Part shown: piece by piece, positions 1 to 5,315 of the stretch | How positions within the stretch are numbered: position 1 is the first letter of the stretch | Layout: each line of letters starts with the position of its first letter | NCBI GenBank assembly: GCA_021204635.1 | Contig: JAJPZB010000102.1 | Coordinates: forward strand, 1-5,315 | DNA from: Opitutia bacterium | Lineage (GTDB): Bacteria > Verrucomicrobiota > Verrucomicrobiia > Opitutales > UBA953 | DNA: 5,315 nucleotides | Direction: 5' to 3' | Program-made: the position numbers and the translations under genes | Notes under the pieces: generated by a model | Told to the model about the DNA's origin: nothing | Databases searched by the model: none | Seen by the model: the letters and a program-made list of their open reading frames with translations, nothing else

Positions 1-13
1 CCACCGTCCCCTG

Positions 14-25
14 CCACCACCGACC
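14..25 (-). repeat. Possible copy of the GT-rich repeat, opposite orientation, after the transpeptidase stop
   Basis: Read on the - strand, the bases directly after the transpeptidase stop are GGTCGGTGGTGG, matching GGTTGGTGGTGG at 5291-5302 in 11 of 12 positions. The remaining 13 bases to the window edge stay G-rich. Both copies thus lie downstream of a gene and are G-rich on that gene's coding strand. The stretch is short and cut by the window edge, so relatedness is likely but unproven. Confidence 0.4.
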
Positions 26-622
26 TCAGTTGCGCGAGACGAGGAGCAGGGCGCAGGGCTTGCCGTTCTGGTTTGTGGCGGATTGTGGTGGCAGTGCGTC
101 GAAAAGTTCGATGATGTCTTTGTTGCCGAGCAAGATGCAGCCGTGTGAGTTTGGCGTGCCGAGGCGATCTTCGCAGTTTGTGCCGTGTATATATATGAAG
201 CGTGCGAGCGTGTCGCAATTGCCGCCTCTGTTGTGGCCGTTTTCCAATCCGTCAAGCCTTAAAATTCGCGAAGTTATGAGGTTTTCTGTGGGCGCGTTTT
301 TTAGAAATTCCGAGAAGTGCAGCCCCGTCGATTTCCGCGCCTTGAAAACCGTGCCTGCGGGGGCGTCGGCGCCGATTTTTTCGCACACGGCGAAGAGCCC
401 GTCGGGCGTGCCGAGCGAATTTTCAATGCACGAGGGCTCGGCGCGCGAGGTGGAGATTTTGTATTCTGCGACGAGTTTGTCGCCGCGAAAGTGCCACATT
501 CGTTGCCGCGCGATGCTTGCGACGAGCGAGTGTTCCGCAGGAAAAATTCCGAGCGTTTCGCATTTGCGTTTCAGCTCTTGCAACATTACGCTCGCCTGAA
601 TTTCTTCAGAAAATGAGTGCAT
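26..622 (-). CDS. YkuD-family L,D-transpeptidase, small, no visible signal peptide
   Basis: The 198-residue product has the YkuD catalytic signature: YIHGTN (His146 in HGT), then LGTPNSHGC with the presumed nucleophile Cys162, followed by N-x-D-I-I-E-L-F. Family members form 3-3 cross-links between DAP residues in peptidoglycan or attach proteins to it, normally in the periplasm. The domain begins near residue 33 (LVASIARQRMWHF..., the usual first strands) and fills the rest of the protein. Two things are odd. The N-terminus (MHSFSEEIQASVMLQELKRK) is a charged helix with no hydrophobic signal segment, and seven cysteines are present. Also, Leu164 sits where SHGCIR usually has Arg. The start is uncertain. 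Met1 (622) overlaps the asd start by 10 bases and has no Shine-Dalgarno. Met13 (586) is preceded by AGGCGAG and would give 186 residues. I kept Met1 because residues 4-22 read like a continuous natural helix. The family is sure; substrate and location are not. Confidence 0.88.
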   Translation of the reverse strand: MHSFSEEIQASVMLQELKRKCETLGIFPAEHSLVASIARQRMWHFRGDKLVAEYKISTSRAEPSCIENSLGTPDGLFAVCEKIGADAPAGTVFKARKSTGLHFSEFLKNAPTENLITSRILRLDGLENGHNRGGNCDTLARFIYIHGTNCEDRLGTPNSHGCILLGNKDIIELFDALPPQSATNQNGKPCALLLVSRN

Positions 623-1635
623 ACAAGGTCGGTATCGTAGGCATCACCGGAGCGGTCGGGCAAGAAATACTCGAGCTTTTGACTGCCCGAAATTTTCCGG
701 TTTCGGAACTTCGCCCGCTCGCCTCGGCGCGCAGTGCGGGAAAGAAGGTCGAGTTTGACGAGAAGACTTGGACGATTCGCGAGGCGACGCCGGATTCCTT
801 CGAGGGTCTCGATTTCGCGATTTTTTCTGCCGGAGGAAGCATTTCCAAACTTCTCGCGCCCGAAGCCGTGAAACGCGGCTGCGTGGTGATTGACAACAGC
901 TCGGCGTTTCGCATGGATCCCAATGTTCCGCTCGTCGTGCCCGAAATCAATTCGCACACGCTTCGCGAGCACAAGGGGATTGTGGCGAACCCGAATTGCT
1001 CGACGGCGATTGCGCTGATGGCGCTTTACCCGCTTCACAAGGCGTTTGGGCTGAAGCGCTTTTTTGCCTCGACATATCAGGCAGTTTCGGGTACGGGCGC
1101 GGCGGCGATGGCGGAGTTGAAAAATCAGGTCGCGGCGTGGGCTGCGGGAAAGCCGATCGAGCACCACGTTTATCCGTATCAAATCGCGTTCAATGTGCTT
1201 CCGCACGTCGATTTGTTCTTGCCCGACGGCTACACGAAGGAGGAGATGAAAATGTATAACGAGGGGCGCAAAATCATGGAGTTGCCTGATTTGAAATGCA
1301 CGTGCACCTGCGTGCGCGTTCCCGTGTTTCGCGCGCATTCGATTTCGATTGACGCGGAATTTGAGCGTCCGGTCGATGTCAAGGTCGCCCGCCGCGCGAT
1401 TTCGGAATTCCCCGGTGCGGAAGTTTGCGACGACCCCGCGAACAAGATTTACCCGATGCCGCTCGATTTTCAGCGCAAGGTGAAGTGCGGCGTCGGCAGA
1501 ATCCGCAAAAACACTGCGTTTGACAACGGGCTCGCGTTTTGGGTTTGTGGTGACCAGCTCTGGAAGGGCGCGGCGCTCAACGCAATTCAGATCGCGGAGG
1601 AAATGAGAAATCAGGATCTCCTGCCGCAACATTGA
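613..1635 (+). CDS. asd: Aspartate-semialdehyde dehydrogenase
   Basis: This enzyme reduces aspartyl-4-phosphate to aspartate-4-semialdehyde with NADPH in the cytoplasm. It is the second committed step toward lysine/DAP, threonine and methionine. The 340-residue product opens with the nucleotide-binding loop GITGAVG (10-16). Next come VIDNSSAFRMD (92-102), the catalytic NPNCST with Cys129, the STYQAVSGTG stretch (153-162), the substrate pocket Glu217/Lys220 (EGRKI), Arg235, and the base His242 (FRAHS). The C-terminal KGAALNAIQIAEE (318-330) is typical; GDQLW replaces the more common DNLR just before it. Length matches the shorter (about 330-350 residue) Asd class. The frame is open from 517, but Met at 613 is chosen because MSAYKVGIVG starts the fold exactly as in the family; the 32 codons upstream are antisense to the transpeptidase. 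No Shine-Dalgarno is visible (TTCAGAAAATG). It is divergent from the transpeptidase and 124 bases upstream of aspS. Confidence 0.97.
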   Translation: MSAYKVGIVGITGAVGQEILELLTARNFPVSELRPLASARSAGKKVEFDEKTWTIREATPDSFEGLDFAIFSAGGSISKLLAPEAVKRGCVVIDNSSAFRMDPNVPLVVPEINSHTLREHKGIVANPNCSTAIALMALYPLHKAFGLKRFFASTYQAVSGTGAAAMAELKNQVAAWAAGKPIEHHVYPYQIAFNVLPHVDLFLPDGYTKEEMKMYNEGRKIMELPDLKCTCTCVRVPVFRAHSISIDAEFERPVDVKVARRAISEFPGAEVCDDPANKIYPMPLDFQRKVKCGVGRIRKNTAFDNGLAFWVCGDQLWKGAALNAIQIAEEMRNQDLLPQH

Positions 1636-1669
1636 TTTTTCTCCCGAAAAAACGGCCTTGACCGCCGCG

Positions 1670-1715
1670 TGCCCCGTGCCGCAAAAACGTGTTTTTTCTT
1701 GTTGAAAGCGGGGCA
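1670..1715. repeat. Interrupted inverted repeat between asd and aspS
   Basis: TGCCCCGT at 1670-1677 can pair with GCGGGGCA at 1708-1715 (seven Watson-Crick pairs plus one G-U). Inside the 30-base loop, AAAAA (1683-1687) and TTTTT (1692-1696) flank CGTG. It lies 35-78 bases after the asd stop and 45-90 bases before the aspS start. It could end asd transcripts or form a leader structure, but the long stem is separated by a large loop and the T-run lies inside the loop, so it is not a classic intrinsic terminator. Confidence 0.3.
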
Positions 1716-1750
1716 GAGTTTAGACTTAGGAACTTTTGAACTATTAATAA
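1699..1750 (+). promoter_or_regulatory. Weak promoter-like stretch upstream of aspS
   Basis: This is the A/T-richest part of the asd-aspS gap. TTGTTG (1699-1704) and TAGACT (1721-1726) are 16 bases apart and resemble -35 and -10 boxes poorly (3/6 and 4/6 matches). A further A/T run CTATTAATAA (1741-1750) could act as a -10 element, which would put the transcript start almost at the aspS ATG. TTGAAA (1702-1707) is a better -35 match but has no good partner at 16-18 bases. The alternatives cannot be separated by eye. Confidence 0.22.
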
Positions 1751-1759
1751 ACTTCGACA

Positions 1760-3553
1760 ATGCTTCGCACACACACTTGCAACAGCCTGACCCCCGCAGA
1801 CGCGGGAAAAAAAGTCACGCTCATCGGCTGGGTTGACACCGTCCGCGACCTCGGCGGCGTCCGCTTCGTCGATCTCCGCGACCGCGAAGGCATAACGCAG
1901 ATCGTTTTCCACCCATCGAACCCGACGGTGCACGAAATCGCCAAAAATTTGAAGTCGGAGAGCGTCATTCAAGTTGTCGGCACGGTGACGCCGCGCGACG
2001 CCGACACGATAAACGAGAAGCTTTTCACGGGGACAATCGAGGTTGTCGCCGAGGAAATCACGGTGCACAACGTGTGCGCGCCGCTGCCGTTCCCGATGGA
2101 AGACGACAAGGCGGACAAAGTGAACGAAGACCTGCGCCTTTCCTTCCGCTACTTGGATTTGCGCCGCCCGCGAAACCTCAATTTGCTGCGCATGCGCGCG
2201 AAGGCGGGCCACGCGATTCGGAATTATCTTGACGAAAACGAATTTGTCGAAGTCGAGACGCCGATTCTTTTCAAAAGCACGCCGGAGGGCGCGCGCGAAT
2301 TTCTCGTGCCTTCGCGCATGAATCCTGGCTTGTTCTACGCGCTGACGCAGTCGCCCCAGCAATACAAGCAAATGCTGATGGTTTCGGGCATTGAGCGCTA
2401 TTACCAGATGGCGAAATGCTTCCGCGACGAAGATTTGCGCGCCGACCGCCAGCCGGAGTTCACGCAGGTCGATATCGAGATGTCGTTCATCGAGCGCGAA
2501 GATATTTACGCGCTGATCGAGGGAATGCTGAAACGCGTTTGGAAAGAGGTGCTCGGCATCGACATTCCGACGCCGTTCCCGCGCATGCCTTATCGCGAGG
2601 CGATGGACCGCTACGGGGTCGATAAGCCCGACACGCGCTTTGCGATGGAGATTGTCGATTTCACCGAGCTTTTCAAAAATTCGTCGTTCAAGGTCTTCAA
2701 CTCGGTCGCGAACTCAAAAGGCGGCGTCGTGCGCGCCATCAATGCCAAGGGGCTTGAAGACATCACACAGGGCGAGTTGATAAATCTCGAGACGGTTGCA
2801 AAAACGCTCGGCGCCAAGGGGCTCGCATTTATCAAGGCGGCAAACGGCGAGTGGAAATCGCCGATTCTCAAATTTTTCTCGGACGCGGAAAAGGCGGCGC
2901 TCAAAGAAAAACTCAACGTGGCAGACGGCGACATCGTGTTCTTCGCGGCGGCGCAGTGGGAGCAGGCGTCGGCGATTCTCGGCAGAATCCGCTTGGAATG
3001 CGCGAAACTCTTGCAGGCGCGCGGCAAACTCGAAATCCCCGCCGACAAATTCAATTTTCTCTGGGTCATCGAGTTCCCGCTCATGCTTTGGGACGACGAG
3101 CAAAACCGCTTCGTCTCGGCGCACCACCCGTTCACCGCGCCCGTCAAGGAAGATATTCCGTTGCTCGATTCCAACCCGCACGCGGTGCGCGGCCAGCACT
3201 ACGACATCGTGCTCAACGGCGTCGAACTCGGCGGCGGCTCAATCCGTATCCACAATCCGGCAATGCAGAAAAAGGTCTTCGAGGATGTTCTCGCGATTCC
3301 GCCCGACATCGTCGAGACGCGCTTCGGCTACATGCTCAAAGCGTTCAGCTATGGCGCGCCGCCGCACGGAGGCATCGCCCTCGGCTTTGACCGCCTCGTG
3401 ACAATGCTCGCCGGCCGCTCCTCGATTCGCGACCTCCTCGCGTTCCCGAAAACGCAGCGCGGGCAAGACCTCATGGCGCAATGCCCCTCGGTCGTCACGC
3501 CGCGCCAGTTGAAAGACGTCCACATCGAGATTCGCGCGGAAGACAAGGAATAA
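1760..3553 (+). CDS. aspS: Aspartyl-tRNA synthetase (class II, bacterial type)
   Basis: This enzyme charges tRNA-Asp with aspartate using ATP, in the cytoplasm. The 597-residue product matches the bacterial length (about 590). Domains in order: N-terminal anticodon-binding OB fold (about 1-105, GWVDTVRDLGG and FVDLRDREG); the class II catalytic core beginning around SFRYLDLRRP (128-137) and ETPILFKSTPEGAREF (166-181); motif 2, FRDEDLRADRQPEFTQVD (221-238); the inserted GAD domain typical of bacterial AspRS (about 300-410); then ELGGGSIRIHNP (489-500) and motif 3, GIALGFDRL (538-546), followed by RDLLAFPKTQ. The C-terminal PRQLKDVHIEI is usual for the family. Leu31 occupies the anticodon-loop position where non-discriminating enzymes such as that of Pseudomonas aeruginosa have His, suggesting an Asp-specific enzyme; the second marker position is not clearly informative. 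The start at 1760 places the OB fold correctly. No Shine-Dalgarno is seen (TTCGACAATG). Confidence 0.98.
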   Translation: MLRTHTCNSLTPADAGKKVTLIGWVDTVRDLGGVRFVDLRDREGITQIVFHPSNPTVHEIAKNLKSESVIQVVGTVTPRDADTINEKLFTGTIEVVAEEITVHNVCAPLPFPMEDDKADKVNEDLRLSFRYLDLRRPRNLNLLRMRAKAGHAIRNYLDENEFVEVETPILFKSTPEGAREFLVPSRMNPGLFYALTQSPQQYKQMLMVSGIERYYQMAKCFRDEDLRADRQPEFTQVDIEMSFIEREDIYALIEGMLKRVWKEVLGIDIPTPFPRMPYREAMDRYGVDKPDTRFAMEIVDFTELFKNSSFKVFNSVANSKGGVVRAINAKGLEDITQGELINLETVAKTLGAKGLAFIKAANGEWKSPILKFFSDAEKAALKEKLNVADGDIVFFAAAQWEQASAILGRIRLECAKLLQARGKLEIPADKFNFLWVIEFPLMLWDDEQNRFVSAHHPFTAPVKEDIPLLDSNPHAVRGQHYDIVLNGVELGGGSIRIHNPAMQKKVFEDVLAIPPDIVETRFGYMLKAFSYGAPPHGGIALGFDRLVTMLAGRSSIRDLLAFPKTQRGQDLMAQCPSVVTPRQLKDVHIEIRAEDKE

Positions 3554-3637
3554 GGCAGGGCAAACGGCGAGGCGCGCGACGCAATTTTCACGCTCCCTGC
3601 CGGAAAATTCCGGCGAGAACGCCGCGCAAATTTTTTT
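3554..3637 (+). terminator. Overlapping inverted repeats with T-tract between aspS and cysS (terminator or attenuator candidate)
   Basis: Three inverted repeats overlap in series. GGCAGGG (3554-3560, directly after the aspS stop) pairs with CCCTGCC (3595-3601). GCCGGAAAATTCCGGC (3599-3614) is a near-perfect palindrome with 7-base arms. CGGCG (3611-3615) pairs with CGCCG (3620-3624) around AGAA. The last stem is followed by CGCAAA and then seven Ts (3631-3637), ten bases before the cysS ATG. Each stem shares bases with the next, so neighbouring stems are mutually exclusive. The final stem plus T-run resembles a weak intrinsic terminator, although six bases separate them. All stems are short, and chance is possible in G+C-rich DNA. 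Confidence 0.35.
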
Positions 3638-3647
3638 CACGACGACA

Positions 3648-5102
3648 ATGGCGATTAAATTATTCGACACGATGAGCCGCTCAACGCGCGAACTCAGGCA
3701 GCGCGCGCCCGAAATCCCCTTCGGAATGTATTGTTGCGGTCCCACGGTTTACGGCCCCGCCCATATCGGAAATTTTCGCACATTTCTCTTGCAAGACGTT
3801 TTGCGCCGCGCCCTCGAGACCGACGGAATCAATGTCCGCCACGTCAGAAACATCACCGACGTCGATGACAAAACGATTCGCCGCTCGCAGGAAGAGGGGA
3901 AATCGCTCGCCGAATTTACCGCCGTTTGGACGCAGAAATTTCACGACGATTGCGACGCGCTGAACATGCTCGCGCCGCACTTCGAGCCCTCCGCCGTCGC
4001 GCACATTCCGCTCCAAATCGCGATGATTGAAAGCCTTGTAAAGCGCGGACACGCCTATGTCGCGCCCGACGGCAGCGTGTATTTCAGGGTCGCGAGCGAT
4101 CCCGACTATGGCAAACTCGCGAGGCTCGACCTCGGCGAGCTGCGCACGCAGGCGACAAACTCCAATGGCGACGTGAATGCCGCCGACGAATACGCGCGCG
4201 ACAATGTCGCCGACTTCGCGCTGTGGAAGGCGCGCAAGCCCGAGGACGGTCCGAATTTTTGGCAAAGCCCCTGGGGCGAAGGGCGCCCGGGCTGGCACAT
4301 CGAGTGCTCCGCGATGAGCACGTATTACCTCGGCGAAACCTTTGATTTGCACGGCGGCGGCGTCGATCTCTGCTTCCCGCACCACGAGAACGAAATCGCG
4401 CAGGCGACGTGCGCGTGCGGCCACAGCGAGTCGTTCGCGCAACATTGGTTTCACTCGGCGCACCTGATGGTTGACGGCGCGAAAATGTCGAAGTCGCTCG
4501 GCAATCTCTACACGCTCGCGGACCTCGAAGCCAAGGGATTTTCGCCGATGGCGCTGCGCTACGTCCTGATCTCCGGCCACTATCGCTCGCAACTGAATTT
4601 CACGCTGAAATCGCTCGACGACGCAAATTCTGCGCTCGAGAAAATTGAAAAGGGCGCGAGCCGCCTGCTTGCAAAGGCAGGAATCACGCCCGAAGAATTT
4701 TCGCAGGAAATTTCCGTCAACGAAACGACAACCGCCTGGGGCGCCTTCGAGCCCGCGTGGAACGCGCTTTGCGACGACCTGAACACGGCGGGGACGCTCG
4801 GCAAAATCTTTTCCGCGCTCGCCGAACTCGGCAAAAGCGAACTCACGAAAAGCGAAGCCGCAGCAAGCGTGTGCGGGCTCGCAAAAATTTTGCACGCGCT
4901 CGGACTGAAAATTTTCATCAAGAAAAAAAGTGACGCCGCCGGCGACAACGTGCCCGCCACCGTCGCGAAAATCGCCGAAGATCGCTGGGCGGCAAAAGCC
5001 GCAAAAAACTGGGCAGAGGCGGATCGCCTCCGCGCCGAACTCGCCAAACTCGGCTGGAAATCGCTCGACCGCAAAGACGGCTACACCCTCACCAAAATTT
5101 GA
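3648..5102 (+). CDS. cysS: Cysteinyl-tRNA synthetase (class I)
   Basis: This enzyme charges tRNA-Cys with cysteine using ATP, in the cytoplasm. The 484-residue product has the usual length and all class I marks: HIGN (39-42, a variant of HIGH) in CGPTVYGPAHIGNFRTF, and KMSKSLGN (279-286). The four presumed Zn ligands that select cysteine line up with the Escherichia coli enzyme: Cys30, Cys220 (GWHIEC), His245 and Glu249 (PHHENEIAQ). NITDVDDK (68-75) and DFALWK (189-194) are further family hallmarks. The C-terminal third (about 315-484) is the helical and anticodon-binding part, ending with WAEADRLRAELAKLGW and DGYTL, as is typical. The ATG at 3648 gives the standard MAIKLFDTMSR opening; no Shine-Dalgarno precedes it (CGACGACAATG). 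It lies 94 bases after aspS and may share its transcript unless the repeats between them end transcription. Confidence 0.98.
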   Translation: MAIKLFDTMSRSTRELRQRAPEIPFGMYCCGPTVYGPAHIGNFRTFLLQDVLRRALETDGINVRHVRNITDVDDKTIRRSQEEGKSLAEFTAVWTQKFHDDCDALNMLAPHFEPSAVAHIPLQIAMIESLVKRGHAYVAPDGSVYFRVASDPDYGKLARLDLGELRTQATNSNGDVNAADEYARDNVADFALWKARKPEDGPNFWQSPWGEGRPGWHIECSAMSTYYLGETFDLHGGGVDLCFPHHENEIAQATCACGHSESFAQHWFHSAHLMVDGAKMSKSLGNLYTLADLEAKGFSPMALRYVLISGHYRSQLNFTLKSLDDANSALEKIEKGASRLLAKAGITPEEFSQEISVNETTTAWGAFEPAWNALCDDLNTAGTLGKIFSALAELGKSELTKSEAAASVCGLAKILHALGLKIFIKKKSDAAGDNVPATVAKIAEDRWAAKAAKNWAEADRLRAELAKLGWKSLDRKDGYTLTKI

Positions 5103-5151
5103 CGCTACGGGTTAGTGGCGGGAATCCGGCTTGGCGCGACAACAAACGTGC

Positions 5152-5176
5152 CACAAGGATTGTCACACGGATTTGT
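5152..5176. repeat. Short imperfect tandem repeat after cysS
   Basis: CACAAGGATTGT (5152-5163) is followed directly by CACACGGATTTGT (5164-5176), two similar units of 12 and 13 bases. The flanking ACAAA (5142-5146) and TTTGT (5172-5176) are complementary, and ACAA/TTGT within the first unit could form a small inner stem. It lies 49 bases after the cysS stop. No T-run follows, so it is not a standard terminator. Confidence 0.35.
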
Positions 5177-5178
5177 TC

Positions 5179-5192
5179 GGGACTAACGTCCC
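5179..5192. repeat. Short hairpin-forming palindrome GGGAC-TAAC-GTCCC
   Basis: GGGACTAACGTCCC has perfect 5-base arms around a TAAC loop, 76 bases after the cysS stop and just before the GT-rich repeats. It could form a small stable hairpin in the cysS 3' transcript or be part of a dispersed palindromic repeat. No T-run follows it. One copy is seen in this window. Confidence 0.4.
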
Positions 5193-5196
5193 TCAC

Positions 5197-5303
5197 GGTT
5201 GTGGTGTCGGGTTGGTGGTGAGATTTGGGTCTGTGGTGAGGCGGGTTGGTGGTGAGACTTGGCTTTGTTGCGGCGGCAGGTTGGAAGCCGGGTTGGTGGT
5301 GGG
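5197..5303 (+). repeat. GT-rich degenerate tandem repeat, unit about GGGTTGGTGGTGAG
   Basis: The unit GGGTTGGTGGTGAG occurs at 5209-5222 and 5243-5256. A copy with two changes (GGGTCTGTGGTGAG) is at 5227-5240, one with a single change (GGGTTGGTGGTGGG) at 5290-5303, and a shorter relative GGTTGTGGTG at 5197-5206. Spacing of the first full units is 16-18 bases; about 33 bases of less similar G-rich sequence precede the last copy. The G doublets and triplets could fold into two-layer G-quadruplexes in DNA or RNA. The repeat is cut by the window end. No credible gene is seen in 5103-5315. Confidence 0.7.
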
Positions 5304-5315
5304 AGGAGTTTGTGG

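Noticed and set aside
517..612. N-terminal extension of asd from an upstream ATG at 517.
   Set aside because: It adds 32 residues unrelated to the family and lies antisense to the transpeptidase; the fold begins at Met 613.
586..1632. Long open frame on the - strand opposite asd (348 codons).
   Set aside because: Arg/His-rich product with no recognisable domain, exactly antisense to a clear Asd; a shadow of G+C-rich codon use.
3721..3780. HIGN instead of HIGH in CysRS as a possibly defective active site.
   Set aside because: HIGN is, to my knowledge, a common natural variant in CysRS; KMSKS and all four presumed Zn ligands are intact.
3681..4895. Long open frame on the - strand opposite cysS (404 codons).
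   Set aside because: Arg/Ala/Val-rich product without motifs, antisense to an intact CysRS.
5104..5315. Possible small ORFs in the GT-rich tail: one + strand frame open from 5116 to the window end, and a - strand GTG-start frame near 5196 running into the cysS end.
   Set aside because: No good start or ribosome site, low-complexity or repeat-derived composition, and no recognisable domain.
5197..5315. CRISPR array.
   Set aside because: Units are short (about 14 bases), spacing is irregular and sequence between copies is itself G-rich and repeat-like, with no unique 30-base spacers or cas genes.

Overview
The window is a compact stretch of bacterial chromosome holding four genes. Three housekeeping genes lie on the + strand: asd (aspartate-semialdehyde dehydrogenase, 613-1635), aspS (aspartyl-tRNA synthetase, 1760-3553) and cysS (cysteinyl-tRNA synthetase, 3648-5102). 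A divergent gene on the - strand (26-622) encodes a small YkuD-type L,D-transpeptidase. All four read through intact, with their catalytic motifs present. I see no transposase, phage gene, tRNA, rRNA or CRISPR array.

Organism: the DNA is G+C-rich (I judge somewhat above half by eye) with A/T-rich islands. The three + strand genes lack an obvious Shine-Dalgarno sequence, and CysRS carries the HIGN form of the HIGH motif. This fits a Gram-negative-type bacterium, possibly of the PVC group (Verrucomicrobiota-like). That placement is inference from general impression and not a database match.

Layout: positions 1-25 are a G-rich tail (on the - strand) just after the transpeptidase stop. At 586-622 the transpeptidase and asd start codons face each other with no conventional promoter space. 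The 124-base gap before aspS holds an interrupted inverted repeat and a weak promoter-like stretch. The 94-base gap before cysS holds three overlapping inverted repeats followed by a T-tract, which could be a terminator or attenuator. The last 213 bases, after cysS, are non-coding: a short palindrome, a small tandem repeat, and then a GT-rich repeat built on GGGTTGGTGGTGAG. A near-identical motif follows the transpeptidase stop at the other edge.

How the genes relate: Asd makes the aspartate semialdehyde that leads to lysine, meso-diaminopimelate (DAP), threonine and methionine. L,D-transpeptidases typically act on DAP in peptidoglycan, so the divergent pair may share a cell-wall theme. AspRS and CysRS charge tRNAs and lie on the same strand, possibly co-transcribed. 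The genes themselves are ordinary. The points worth a second look are the flanking GT-rich repeat, the inverted-repeat array before cysS, the crowded divergent starts, and the transpeptidase with no signal peptide and an altered motif. I do not see a convincing new biological system.
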